A stretch of 15,417 nt of DNA from an uncultured Garciella sp. (GCA_900555725.1 USMD01000041.1:1-15417); one strand, 5' to 3'; shown: positions 1-8,133, counted from the stretch's first letter. Numbers and translations are program-made. Notes: generated by a model from the sequence alone, not told the origin.

Positions 1-42
1 CGCGTAAGATCGTCGGCAGCGTCAGATGTGTATAAGAGACAG
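1..42. other. Illumina Nextera read-1 adapter with i5 index bases (not genomic)
   Basis: Bases 10-42 match the Nextera read-1 transposon adapter, ending in the 19-base Tn5 mosaic end at 24-42. Bases 2-9 (gcgtaaga) match an i5 index I recall as S517. This is library sequence left in the assembly, so the genomic insert starts at base 43. It breaks the gpmI reading frame at its 3' end. Confidence 0.97.
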
Positions 43-1322
43 ACTTTACCTGTACAATAATCCACTGTTTCTACAGCCTTTACAGCTGCCTCAACTACTC
101 CAGTATGGCCAACCATATCTGCATTGGCATAGTTTAATATCATAAGATCATATGTCCCTGAGTCAACTGCTTCTAATACCTTATCAGTTACTTGGTAGGC
201 ACTCATTTCAGGTTGTAGATCATAGGTAGCTACCTTTGGAGAAGGCACCAATACCCGATCTTCCCCTTTAAATTCTTTTTCTACTCCTCCATTGAAAAAA
301 TAGGTAACATGGGCATACTTTTCTGTTTCTGCAATTCTAAGTTGATGCATTCCTTTTTGACTGATATATTCTCCAAGGGTATTTTCTATTCCTTGGGGCA
401 AATATGCCACATCTACATTTTCAATTGTTTTATCATACTGGGTCATAGTCACAAAAGTAAGGGGAAAATGACTCTCCTCCCTTTCAAAGCCATTAAAATC
501 TTGATCTACTAGTGCTCTTGTAATTTGTCTTGCCCGATCGGGACGAAAATTAAAAAATATAACAGAATCCTTTTTCTTTATGGTAGCAATAGGGCCTTGC
601 TGATTGCGTATAATAGTAGGCAAAACAAACTCATCGGTGGTATTATCATGATAAGCTTGCTCTATAGCTTCTTTAGGAGAGGTTGCATATTCCCCCTTTC
701 CTAAAACCATTGCCTCATAAGCCAATTGGGTTCTTTCCCACCTCTTATCCCGATCCATAGCATAGTATCGTCCTGCTATAGTGGCAATTTCTCCTACACC
801 GATTTTCTTTATCTCTTTTTGCAGTTGTTTTAAATAATCTCCTGCACTTTTGGGAGGAGTATCTCTACCATCTAATAAGCAGTGAATATAGACATTATGA
901 ATTCCCTGTTTTTTAGCTAATTCTAACAGGGCATATAAATGGGTATTATGGCTATGTACCCCCCCGTCAGATACTAATCCCAATAGGTGTAGTGCAGAAT
1001 TATTTTTCTTTACATTTTCTATAGCCTTTAAAAAGGCTGGATTTTCAAAAAAAGAACCTTCTTTTATACTTTTGGAAATACGAGTGAATTCTTGATAGAC
1101 AATACGACCAGCCCCTAGATTTAAGTGTCCTACCTCAGAATTTCCCATTTGCCCCTCTGGTAAGCCAACGGCTAATCCACTTGCCTGAAGAAAAGTATGA
1201 GGATATTTCTTCCATAATCTTTTTAGATTTTCAGTTTTTGCCTCATTTATTGCATTTCCTTTTTTCTTTGCAGAATATCCAAATCCATCTAATATGATTA
1301 ATGCTGTTATTGGTTTTTTCAC
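43..1322 (-). CDS. gpmI: 2,3-bisphosphoglycerate-independent phosphoglycerate mutase, 3' end cut by adapter
   Basis: Cofactor-independent, Mn-dependent mutase that interconverts 3- and 2-phosphoglycerate in cytoplasmic glycolysis. It is missing from simple complete-ORF lists because it has a GTG start and no stop inside the insert. The GTG at 1320-1322 is supported by GAGGAGG (1330-1336) seven bases upstream. About 426 of the usual ~510 residues are present. Visible motifs: LDGFG with Asp12, QMGNSEVGH with catalytic Ser62, VHSH, LDGRDTPP, the FFNFRPDRARQ arginines, and NADMVGHTG with Asp402 and His406 (metal ligands). The last metal ligands (Asp444, His445 and His462 in the Geobacillus enzyme) are lost beyond the contig edge. 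The frame runs on into adapter, so any longer translation is false. The gene begins 29 bases after tpiA in the same operon; eno probably follows. Confidence 0.96.
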
Positions 1323-1351
1323 TTTTATTCCTCCTCATGGAAGAGAGTTCA

Positions 1352-2098
1352 CTAATAATTAACGATAGCAGCAAATTGATCTGCTTTTAAACTGGCACCA
1401 CCTACTAAAGCACCATCAATATGGGGTTGGTCCATTAAATCTTTAATATTATTAGGCTTTACACTTCCACCATATTGAATTCGTATTTTTTGAGCTGTAT
1501 CTTCATTTACTAATTCGCCAACTTTTTCTCGGATCCAACCACATACTTCATTCGCTTGTTCATTGGAAGCAGTTTTCCCTGTCCCTATAGCCCAAATAGG
1601 CTCATAGGCAATAACTAGACGTGAAATTTCTTCCTTTGTCAAATCCTTTAAAGCTTGTTCTACTTGAGAAGTTACAATGGGCTTTGCCTTACCTTGCTCT
1701 CTTTCTTGCAAAGTTTCTCCTACACATATAATAGGAATAAGATTTAATTTTAATGCCTTTTTTACCTTTTTATTTACCGTTTCATCTGTCTCATTAAAAT
1801 ATTGCCTTCTTTCAGAATGACCGATAATTACATACTCTATCCCTAATTCTTTTAACATTTCTCCAGATACTTCCCCAGTATAAGCCCCATTTTCCTCAAA
1901 ATGCATATTTTGAGCTCCAACTTTTATAGAAGTATCTTTTACTAAATCTTTTACCTCTGCAAGGGAAAGGTAGCTAGGGCATAACACAACATCTACCTTT
2001 GCATTTTCCACCAAAGGAATCAATTCCTTTACCAATGTTTTTGACTCTCCTATGGTGTTATTCATTTTCCAGTTTCCTGCAATAATCGGCTTTCTCAT
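1352..2098 (-). CDS. tpiA: Triosephosphate isomerase
   Basis: Interconverts dihydroxyacetone phosphate and glyceraldehyde 3-phosphate; a cytoplasmic TIM-barrel enzyme, normally a homodimer. I place the start at the ATG at 2096-2098, giving 248 residues beginning MRKPIIAGNWKMN, the usual family length and N-terminus. A GGGGG-type ribosome site at 2106-2110 sits seven bases upstream, directly after the pgk stop. An upstream in-frame ATG at 2131 would add 11 unrelated residues inside the pgk 3' end and is unlikely. Catalytic residues are visible: Asn9 and Lys11 in GNWKMN, His94 in IGHSERR, and Glu166 in AYEPIWAIGTGKTA, which starts the flexible loop. The phosphate-binding glycine patches near the C-terminus (YGGSVKP, GALVGGASL) are intact. 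The gap to pgk is only 13 bases, so the two are almost certainly co-transcribed. Confidence 0.98.
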   Translation of the reverse strand: MRKPIIAGNWKMNNTIGESKTLVKELIPLVENAKVDVVLCPSYLSLAEVKDLVKDTSIKVGAQNMHFEENGAYTGEVSGEMLKELGIEYVIIGHSERRQYFNETDETVNKKVKKALKLNLIPIICVGETLQEREQGKAKPIVTSQVEQALKDLTKEEISRLVIAYEPIWAIGTGKTASNEQANEVCGWIREKVGELVNEDTAQKIRIQYGGSVKPNNIKDLMDQPHIDGALVGGASLKADQFAAIVNY

Positions 2099-2111
2099 AA
2101 AACTTCCCCCT

Positions 2112-3305
2112 TTATTTATCTTCCAAAACACTAATTCCAGGTAATTCTTTTCCTTCTAATAATTCTAGAGAAGCTCCTCCTCCTGTGGAAATATGGGTCA
2201 TTTGTTCTCCATAACCTAATTTCTTTACAGCAGCAGCAGAATCTCCTCCACCTATGATGGTTGTAGCATGACTGTCAGCTAGGGCTTTTGCAATAGCTTC
2301 TGTCCCCCTGGCAAAGGCAGGTATTTCAAATACTCCCATCGGGCCATTCCATACAATGGTGTTTGCATTTTCAATTACCTTTGAAAAAGATTCAACACTT
2401 TTTTCCCCAATATCTAATCCCATAAGATCAGAAGAAATTTCATGACTAGATACTGTTTTGTGTTCTACATCTGCCTTAAGCTCTTTGGCCACAACAACAT
2501 CTACTGGAAGTAAAAGTTCTACTCCTTTGTCTTGGGCTTTATGTAATAATTCTTTGGCTAGATCTATCTTATCTTCTTCCAAAAGAGAAGTACCTACTTC
2601 ATACCCTTGGGCCCTTAGAAAGGTATAGGACATTCCCCCTCCTATAATTAGGGAATCTACCTTTTCTAACAAATGATTAATTACTCCAATTTTATCAGAT
2701 ACCTTTGCTCCTCCTAAAATAGCAACAAAAGGTCTCTCTGGGTTTTCTAAAGCTCCTCCCATAATTCTTAATTCTTTTTCTATTAACAATCCTGCATAGG
2801 CAGGTAAAAATTTAGCAATTCCTACTGTAGAAGCATGGGCTCTATGGGCAGTTCCAAAAGCATCGTTAACAAAAATATCTGCTAAACTGGCTAATTCTTT
2901 AGCAAACTCTTCTCCATTTTTTGTTTCTTCTTTTCTAAATCTTACATTTTCTAAAAGAACTACCTCTCCATCTTTCATATTAGAAACAGCTTTTCTAGCA
3001 CTTTCTCCCACTACCATATCATCTGTAGCAAAAGTAACTTCCTGACCTAATTGATCGGCTAAATTTTGAGCCACAGGCTCTAAACTATATTTTTTATTCA
3101 CTTTCCCCTTGGGCCTTCCTAGATGGGAAATTAAAATCAACTTTGCTCCTTGTTCTATCAGATATTGGATAGTTGGTATTGCAGCAACAATTCTTGTTTC
3201 ATCTGTAATTTTCCCATTTTCATCCAAGGGCACATTAAAATCTACTCTCATAATTACCCTTTTCCCTTTTACATCCACATCTTGAATGCTTTTTTTATTA
3301 AGCAT
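2112..3305 (-). CDS. pgk: Phosphoglycerate kinase
   Basis: Transfers phosphate from 1,3-bisphosphoglycerate to ADP, the first ATP-yielding step of glycolysis; a cytoplasmic monomer with two lobes. The 397 residues match full family length. The N-terminal substrate lobe shows the PGK signature RVDFNVP (residues 20-26), HLGRPKG (61-67), LENVRF (118-123) and NDAFGTAHRAHAS (147-159). The C-terminal nucleotide lobe shows GGAKVSDK (198-205), WNGPMGVFE near 320, GGGDSAAA (352-359) and STGGGASLELLEGK (373-386). The ATG at 3303-3305 has a perfect AAGGAGG (3314-3320) eight bases upstream. It lies 122 bases after gapA, the widest gap in the operon, and that gap holds a large hairpin that may set the level of the pgk-tpiA-gpmI message relative to cggR-gapA. 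Confidence 0.99.
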   Translation of the reverse strand: MLNKKSIQDVDVKGKRVIMRVDFNVPLDENGKITDETRIVAAIPTIQYLIEQGAKLILISHLGRPKGKVNKKYSLEPVAQNLADQLGQEVTFATDDMVVGESARKAVSNMKDGEVVLLENVRFRKEETKNGEEFAKELASLADIFVNDAFGTAHRAHASTVGIAKFLPAYAGLLIEKELRIMGGALENPERPFVAILGGAKVSDKIGVINHLLEKVDSLIIGGGMSYTFLRAQGYEVGTSLLEEDKIDLAKELLHKAQDKGVELLLPVDVVVAKELKADVEHKTVSSHEISSDLMGLDIGEKSVESFSKVIENANTIVWNGPMGVFEIPAFARGTEAIAKALADSHATTIIGGGDSAAAVKKLGYGEQMTHISTGGGASLELLEGKELPGISVLEDK

Positions 3306-3343
3306 ATAAATTTCCTCCTTATTCCTATGGATAAAAATATAAA

Positions 3344-3384
3344 GGATCCGGTCCCATAGTATAATACTACTATAAAACCGGACC
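3344..3384 (-). promoter_or_regulatory. RNA hairpin between gapA and pgk (possible attenuator or processing/stability element)
   Basis: On the minus strand this folds into a stem of about 17 pairs: GG/CC, a one-base bulge, TCCGGT/ACCGGA, three consecutive U-G pairs (TTT against GGG), then ATAGTA/TACTAT closing a six-base loop. The three wobble pairs exist only in minus-strand RNA; the plus strand would have three C-A clashes. That favours a function in the operon transcript. The stem is followed by a broken T-rich run (3329-3343) rather than a clean one, so if it terminates, it does so only partly. In Bacillus subtilis the related operon is also controlled after transcription, by cleavage near cggR-gapA; any parallel here is inference. 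Confidence 0.6.
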
Positions 3385-3427
3385 TGCTTACAACAATTTC
3401 CTATGTTTTTTGTGATTAGATCAATAA

Positions 3428-4432
3428 TTATAGTCCTTGCTCACCAATATATTTTACTAAATCTACTACCCTATTGGAATAACCCCATTCATTGTCATAC
3501 CAACTTATAACCTTAATCATATTTCCTTCTATAACCATGTTAGAAAGACCATCTACAATAGAAGATCGTGGATCTTGTTTATAATCCATAGATACCAATG
3601 GTTCTTCACTGTATCCTAAAACTTGATCATCAGCTGCAGCCTTTAAGGTAGCATTTAATTCTTCTGTTGTCGTCTCTTTTTCCACTTCAAAAACAACATC
3701 TACTAAGGAAACAGTTGGAGTAGGTACCCTCATAGCCATTCCATTTAATTTTCCCTTTAATTGAGGTAATACGAGGGCAACAGCCTTAGCTGCACCAGTA
3801 GTAGTAGGAATAATATTTTGAGCTGCTGCTCTTGCTCTTCTTAGATCGGAATGAGGCAAATCAAGAATTCTTTGGTCGTTGGTGTAGGAGTGCACTGTAG
3901 TCATTAATCCCCTCTTAATACCGAACTTTTCATCAATAACCTTAGCAACAGGAGCTAAGCAGTTTGTGGTACAAGATGCATTAGAAATAATATGATGGTT
4001 TTGTGGATCATATTTGTCTTCATTTACTCCCATTACAATGGTGATATCTTCATTTTTCGCTGGCGCGGAAATTACAACTTTTTTTGCTCCTGCTTTTAGA
4101 TGTTTAGAAGCACTTTCCTTATCTTTAAATCTTCCAGTTGATTCTACCACTATATCAACACCTAATTCTCCCCATGGCAGCTTCTCTGGATCCTTTTCTG
4201 CATAGACTTTAATTTCCCTTCCATTTACAATAAGAGCATTATCCCTTACTTCCACTTTCCCAGGAAATTTTCCAAAAACGGAATCATATTTTAAAAGATG
4301 GGCCAAAGTGGATGGATCTGTTAAATCATTAATAGCAACAATTTCAACTTCTTCTACATTTCTTAAAAATTTTGCTTTTAAAGCATTTCTTCCAATTCTC
4401 CCAAAACCATTGATTGCTACCTTTACTGACAT
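3428..4432 (-). CDS. gapA: NAD-dependent glyceraldehyde-3-phosphate dehydrogenase (glycolytic type)
   Basis: Oxidises and phosphorylates glyceraldehyde 3-phosphate to 1,3-bisphosphoglycerate with NAD+; a cytoplasmic tetramer. The 334 residues are full length. The Rossmann motif INGFGRIGR (7-15) is followed by Asn35-Asp36, the acidic residue typical of NAD rather than NADP preference. The active site SNASCTTNCLAP carries nucleophile Cys154, and TTVHSYTNDQ carries His181. The stretch LPHSDLRRARAAAQNIIPT and the C-terminal WYDNEWGYSNRVVD are canonical. The ATG at 4430-4432 has GAGGAGG (4440-4446) seven bases upstream. The gene starts 32 bases after cggR. The NAD-type residues and the cggR linkage both point to the glycolytic enzyme rather than a gluconeogenic GapB. 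Confidence 0.98.
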   Translation of the reverse strand: MSVKVAINGFGRIGRNALKAKFLRNVEEVEIVAINDLTDPSTLAHLLKYDSVFGKFPGKVEVRDNALIVNGREIKVYAEKDPEKLPWGELGVDIVVESTGRFKDKESASKHLKAGAKKVVISAPAKNEDITIVMGVNEDKYDPQNHHIISNASCTTNCLAPVAKVIDEKFGIKRGLMTTVHSYTNDQRILDLPHSDLRRARAAAQNIIPTTTGAAKAVALVLPQLKGKLNGMAMRVPTPTVSLVDVVFEVEKETTTEELNATLKAAADDQVLGYSEEPLVSMDYKQDPRSSIVDGLSNMVIEGNMIKVISWYDNEWGYSNRVVDLVKYIGEQGL

Positions 4433-4464
4433 TTAAATTCCTCCTCATAATATAAATATTAATA

Positions 4465-5487
4465 TTATTTTTCGATGATAGCCCTTGCAGCACTCTCATC
4501 GGTTACTAACAGAAAATCTTTTCCAATTTTGCTAGTGGCTTTAATTGCTTCAGCTTTATTTGCTCCTCCTGCCACTGCAATTACATAAGGAATTTTTTTT
4601 AAATCTCCTATCCCTATGCCTACACTGCTAGAACGGTAGATTACATTCCCATCCTTATCAAAATAATGTCCAAAGGCTTCTGCCACAGCATTTTTCCCCT
4701 TTAGAAAATTTCTTTTTTCTTGGGATAATCCTCTTTTTTCAACCATTATGTCTGCTCTACCGATCCCTATAATTAATACATCCAGCTTCTTTAATTTCTC
4801 TAAAGTATATTTTATGATAGGTGTTTCCTTTAAAGTCTCTAAAATTTTCCCTTCTACATCATCGGGCATATGTAATAATTCATAGTTTCCATGGAGCTTA
4901 TCGGCTAACTGAACTGCAATATTGTTGGATTGATTGTTGGCAACTTTCCCCATTCCTCCTCTAGCAGGAATCACAGAAACATTTGTTAAATTCATAAAAT
5001 CCATTTCCTTTGCTATAGCAGATACACTAGATCCACCAGTTACTCCAATAATCATACTATCCTTTAAAATATCTTTTATATAATCTGCCGCTGCTTTTCC
5101 CATTAAATCTAAAACTTTTGGATCTTTTTCTACGTTTCCTGGCACAACAATAACATTTTGTAAAGATAATACTTTTTTTGTCTCTATTTCTACAGTAGAT
5201 AATCCTCTTATGTTATGAATCAATTGTTGCAAATCTCTTAATAAGGTTTTTCCTTCATCTGTTACTATCATACCCTGTCTTTGTATTTTTATAAGGTTTT
5301 TTTCCTGTAGCTTACTGGTTTCATCCCTTATAACCCTTTCTCCTAATTTTAAATTGCTTGCTAAAGTACGTCTTCCTATAGGCTGATAGTAAAGGATGTT
5401 TAACAAAATATGATATCGTTTTTCAATAAGCTCAAACATCTCTGGAACTATTTTTCTCTGAAGCTCGATGATTTTTCTATCGTCCAT
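4465..5487 (-). CDS. cggR: Central glycolytic genes regulator CggR (SorC/DeoR-type repressor)
   Basis: Transcriptional repressor of the gapA operon; in Bacillus subtilis CggR is released from DNA by fructose 1,6-bisphosphate. The 340 residues match the family. A winged helix-turn-helix spans roughly residues 25-88 (HILLNILYYQPIGRRTLASN, then LGERVIRDETSKLQEKNLI). A SorC sugar-phosphate-binding domain follows from about 105, with the phosphate loop GVTGGSSV (148-155), GIGRAD near 240 and AGGANKA (306-312). The ATG at 5485-5487 has GGAGGA (5493-5498) five bases upstream. It is the first gene after the promoter and operator at 5571-5633 and directly precedes gapA, so it should repress its own synthesis together with the pathway. 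Which sugar phosphate it binds here cannot be read from the sequence. Confidence 0.95.
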   Translation of the reverse strand: MDDRKIIELQRKIVPEMFELIEKRYHILLNILYYQPIGRRTLASNLKLGERVIRDETSKLQEKNLIKIQRQGMIVTDEGKTLLRDLQQLIHNIRGLSTVEIETKKVLSLQNVIVVPGNVEKDPKVLDLMGKAAADYIKDILKDSMIIGVTGGSSVSAIAKEMDFMNLTNVSVIPARGGMGKVANNQSNNIAVQLADKLHGNYELLHMPDDVEGKILETLKETPIIKYTLEKLKKLDVLIIGIGRADIMVEKRGLSQEKRNFLKGKNAVAEAFGHYFDKDGNVIYRSSSVGIGIGDLKKIPYVIAVAGGANKAEAIKATSKIGKDFLLVTDESAARAIIEK

Positions 5488-5570
5488 ATAGGTCCTCCAC
5501 TATGTAAATTATTTTGAAAAAGCTATTATCATTAGTTTAACTATGTATTGTAAAAATATACTTTGAGATC

Positions 5571-5587
5571 GGGACAATTATTGTCCC
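5571..5587 (-). promoter_or_regulatory. Putative CggR operator
   Basis: A 17-base perfect palindrome with GGGAC and GTCCC ends, reading GGGAC-N6-TGTC on the minus strand; this matches the repeat unit of the known B. subtilis CggR operator as I recall it. It lies just downstream of the expected transcription start (near 5598), between the promoter and cggR, where a bound repressor would block elongation. Weaker outer arms (gaga at 5565-5568, tctc at 5594-5597) extend the dyad. A clear second tandem unit was not found. Confidence 0.75.
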
Positions 5588-5604
5588 TGTGGGTCTCTAA
5601 TATT

Positions 5605-5633
5605 ATTGTATTACAAATACTAATACTTATCAA
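5605..5633 (-). promoter_or_regulatory. Sigma-A-type promoter of the cggR-gapA operon
   Basis: Minus-strand -35 TTGATA (5628-5633) and -10 TACAAT (5605-5610) are separated by exactly 17 bases. Each hexamer is one mismatch from consensus in an otherwise AT-rich leader. The predicted start is near 5598, giving a leader of about 110 bases before cggR that contains the operator. The -35 is embedded in a perfect dyad (5622-5638). Confidence 0.75.
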
Positions 5634-5652
5634 GTATTATTTTCTAGAAAAT

Positions 5653-5676
5653 AAAAAGCAGCAAAGCTGCTTTTTA
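5653..5676 (-). terminator. Intrinsic terminator of rpoN
   Basis: Ten-base arms (5653-5662 with 5666-5675) close a three-base loop; read on the minus strand the GC-containing stem ends in five T's and continues into a T-rich run. It overlaps the rpoN stop codon. It separates rpoN from the cggR promoter, so the glycolytic operon is mainly driven by its own promoter. Confidence 0.85.
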
Positions 5677-7065
5677 TACATATCTTTTTCTTTTAGAAGA
5701 AGAAAGAATTCCCATTTCATCACGATATTTTGCTACCGTTCTCCTTGAAATTTCTACCTCTCTGCCCTTTAAAATATCAGCAATCTTTTGATCACTAATG
5801 GGTTTTTGACTGTCTTCTTGCTCAATAATCTTTCTAATGATATCTTTAATTCCCTCAGAAGCAATCGTATCTCCACTTCTTTTTTCAATTCCGCTATTAA
5901 AAAAATATTTTAGTTCAAATAGTCCTTTAGGAGTCTGTACATATTTTCCATTAACCGTCCTACTAACTGTTGACTCATGGATATCTAACTTTTCTGCGAT
6001 CTTTCTTAGAGTAAGGGGTTTTAAAGCGGTAACCCCTTGTTCAAAAAAATCTTTTTGAATTTCTAAAATACAGCATACTACATTATATAAAGTATTTCGT
6101 CTTTGTTCGATACTTTTAATCAACCACATAGCTGATTCTAACTTTTCATTTAAATATTTTGAAGTCAGGGATGATTTATCCTCTTGCTTTAATAAACTTT
6201 TATAGAAATTGCTAATTTTCAATCTTGGATTCGCAGTATCATTTACAATGACTATATATTCGCTACCAATCTTTTGTATATAAGCATCAGGGGCAATATA
6301 GCGAACATTTTGATCACTTGCAAATAGCCTCCCTGGCTTAGGTTCTAGAGTCTTAATAAAATCTTTTATGTCTTGTACCTTTCTACAGGAGATTCCTAAT
6401 TTTTTTGAAATCACTTGAAATCGATTATTCGCCAAATTCACTAAATCTTCATAAATAATCTTTTCCATTATTTTATCCCAATGATCCATTTCCTTTAATT
6501 GAATAGCCAGGCATTCTCTAAGATCCCTTGCTCCAACACCTGAAGGGTCAAAACTTTGAATCAGGTATAATATATTTTCAACATCCGATGGCTTTTCATG
6601 TAAAATGTGAGCAATTTCTCTTATGTCTAATGTAAGATATCCATTACTATCAATGCATTCAATCATATATTCTCCTATTTTTTTATACTGGGGTTTTACA
6701 ACAGAAATATGCAATTGAAACAATAGATGTTCCTTTAAGGTAGTGGAATCCTTTACATAGTTTTCTTGATTGTACTCCTGTTCACTAGTTTCCCTTTGTC
6801 CCCCATAATAATAGGTGTCATTATGGTCAAAATATTTCTCCCAATCAATTTTTTCCTTATGATCCTGCTCACTTTTATCCAATTGCCCATTATTAAAATA
6901 ATTATCCTCTGCTAGTTCGATAATAGGATTTTTCTCTAATTCTTGCTCAATAAGATGGTTTAATTCAAAGGAAGACAACTGTAATATCTCAATAGCCTGT
7001 CTTAATTCAGGTGTCATAATTAATTGTTGCTTTTGCTCCAATTGCAACCCAAAATGGAGTCCCAT
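5674..7065 (-). CDS. rpoN: RNA polymerase sigma-54 factor
   Basis: Alternative sigma factor (SigL in Firmicutes) that directs polymerase to -24/-12 promoters and needs an AAA+ enhancer-binding activator. The 463 residues show all parts in order: Gln/Leu-rich region I (1-47, LQLEQKQQLIMTPELRQAI), a short acidic linker (about 50-105), the core-binding domain (about 110-290), a helix-turn-helix region (about 345-390, LTLRKIAEKLDIHESTVSR), and the RpoN box SRRTVAKYRD (about 440-449) near the C-terminus, which reads the -24 element. The ATG at 7063-7065 has a strong AAAGGAGGAG site (7071-7080). It has its own promoter and terminator. No activator gene lies in the window. Its position directly upstream of cggR is seen in other Clostridia. 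Confidence 0.97.
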   Translation of the reverse strand: MGLHFGLQLEQKQQLIMTPELRQAIEILQLSSFELNHLIEQELEKNPIIELAEDNYFNNGQLDKSEQDHKEKIDWEKYFDHNDTYYYGGQRETSEQEYNQENYVKDSTTLKEHLLFQLHISVVKPQYKKIGEYMIECIDSNGYLTLDIREIAHILHEKPSDVENILYLIQSFDPSGVGARDLRECLAIQLKEMDHWDKIMEKIIYEDLVNLANNRFQVISKKLGISCRKVQDIKDFIKTLEPKPGRLFASDQNVRYIAPDAYIQKIGSEYIVIVNDTANPRLKISNFYKSLLKQEDKSSLTSKYLNEKLESAMWLIKSIEQRRNTLYNVVCCILEIQKDFFEQGVTALKPLTLRKIAEKLDIHESTVSRTVNGKYVQTPKGLFELKYFFNSGIEKRSGDTIASEGIKDIIRKIIEQEDSQKPISDQKIADILKGREVEISRRTVAKYRDEMGILSSSKRKRYV

Positions 7066-7100
7066 AGTATCTCCTCCTTTTCTTTACCTAACCTATTTAT

Positions 7101-7109
7101 ATTATAGCA
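7101..7109 (-). promoter_or_regulatory. Extended -10 promoter of rpoN
   Basis: Minus strand reads TGCTATAAT, a perfect extended -10 element, about 35 bases upstream of the rpoN start codon. No good -35 hexamer sits at 16-18 bases, which is common for extended -10 promoters. It lies just after the trxB terminator. Confidence 0.6.
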
Positions 7110-7151
7110 CATTTATAATCATTCATAATGCAAAATCTATTCCAATAATAT

Positions 7152-7178
7152 AAAAAATCATCCTTTTGGATGATTTTT
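7152..7178 (-). terminator. Intrinsic terminator of trxB
   Basis: Eleven-base arms (7153-7163 with 7168-7178) close a TTTT loop (AAAA on the minus strand). Read on the minus strand the stem ends in six T's. It overlaps the trxB stop and ends the trmL-nptA-trxB unit. Confidence 0.88.
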
Positions 7179-8118
7179 ATAGATTTCCCTCTGCTTCAAA
7201 ATTTTTTGAAATATATTTTTCTGCATTTACTCCAGCGATGGCACCATCTGCCGCTGCCGTAATAATCTGTTTTAAGGACTTTTGCCTTACATCTCCTGCA
7301 ACAAATATTCCTGAAACATTGGTTCTCATTTCCTGATCTCCGATAATATAACCTTTTTCATCAATTTTCACTAATCCCTCAAATAACTTAGAATTAGGAG
7401 TATATCCTACATATACAAAAACTCCCTCCGCTTTTAATTCACTGATTTCATTTGTCTTTTTGTTTCTTAATACCAGGGATTGTACTACTCCCTCTCCTTT
7501 CACTTCTTCTACAACGCTATCCCAAATAAAATCAATTTTTTTATTGGCAAATGCTTTTTCTTGTATGGATTTTGCGGCCCGCAGCTCATCCCTTCTATGA
7601 ATAATAGTAACCTTATTTGCAAATTTTGTTAGATAAATTCCTTCCTCTACTGCTGCATCTCCTCCTCCTATTACTACAACATGCAAACCTTTAAAGAATC
7701 CTGCATCGCATGTAGCACAATAGGATACACCTCTCCCTCGATATTCCATTTCCCCTTTAAAGCCAGCTAGCCTAGGCTCTGCCCCTGTACAGATAATCAT
7801 AGTCTTTGTTTCATAGCTTCCTTTATTGGTTTGAATTCGAAAAAGCTTATTTTCTTTTTCTATACTTTTTACCTCTTCTTGAGCAATTTGAGCTCCAAAA
7901 TTTTCACATTGTTCTTTCATTCTTTCAGCTAATATAGGGCCAGTAGGTTTGTCTCTGGAACCCGGATAATTGTCTATTTCATAGGTACTTGTAATTTGTC
8001 CCCCTACTTGTCCCTTTTCTAAAATAAGTGTTTTAAGCCTACCTCTAGCAGCATATAATCCTGCAGCTAACCCAGCTGGTCCAGCTCCAATAATAATAGT
8101 ATCATAATTTTTACTCAT
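7177..8118 (-). CDS. trxB: Thioredoxin reductase, NADPH type
   Basis: Low-molecular-weight flavoprotein that passes electrons from NADPH through FAD and a redox-active disulfide to thioredoxin. The 313 residues match the family. The FAD motif GAGPAGLAAGLYAARG spans 11-26; the redox pair is Cys134 and Cys137 in CATC; the NADPH fold motif GGGDAA is at 151-156; HRRDELR (174-180) supplies the positive residues that bind the NADPH 2'-phosphate, favouring NADPH over a ferredoxin-dependent variant. The C-terminal FAD motif FVAGDVRQKSLKQIITA is intact. The ATG at 8116-8118 has GGGAGGGA (about 8124-8131) upstream. No thioredoxin gene adjoins it. An AT-rich inverted repeat sits just before its ribosome site. 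Confidence 0.96.
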   Translation of the reverse strand: MSKNYDTIIIGAGPAGLAAGLYAARGRLKTLILEKGQVGGQITSTYEIDNYPGSRDKPTGPILAERMKEQCENFGAQIAQEEVKSIEKENKLFRIQTNKGSYETKTMIICTGAEPRLAGFKGEMEYRGRGVSYCATCDAGFFKGLHVVVIGGGDAAVEEGIYLTKFANKVTIIHRRDELRAAKSIQEKAFANKKIDFIWDSVVEEVKGEGVVQSLVLRNKKTNEISELKAEGVFVYVGYTPNSKLFEGLVKIDEKGYIIGDQEMRTNVSGIFVAGDVRQKSLKQIITAAADGAIAGVNAEKYISKNFEAEGNL

Positions 8119-8133
8119 TGATATCCCTCCCGT

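Noticed and set aside
1386..1402. TGGCAC in tpiA as a sigma-54 promoter
   Set aside because: There is no TTGC at the -12 spacing, and it lies inside coding sequence.
2099..2131. Longer tpiA start at 2131
   Set aside because: It adds 11 residues lying inside the pgk 3' end, with no ribosome site, and shifts the N-terminus away from the family's usual MRKP start.
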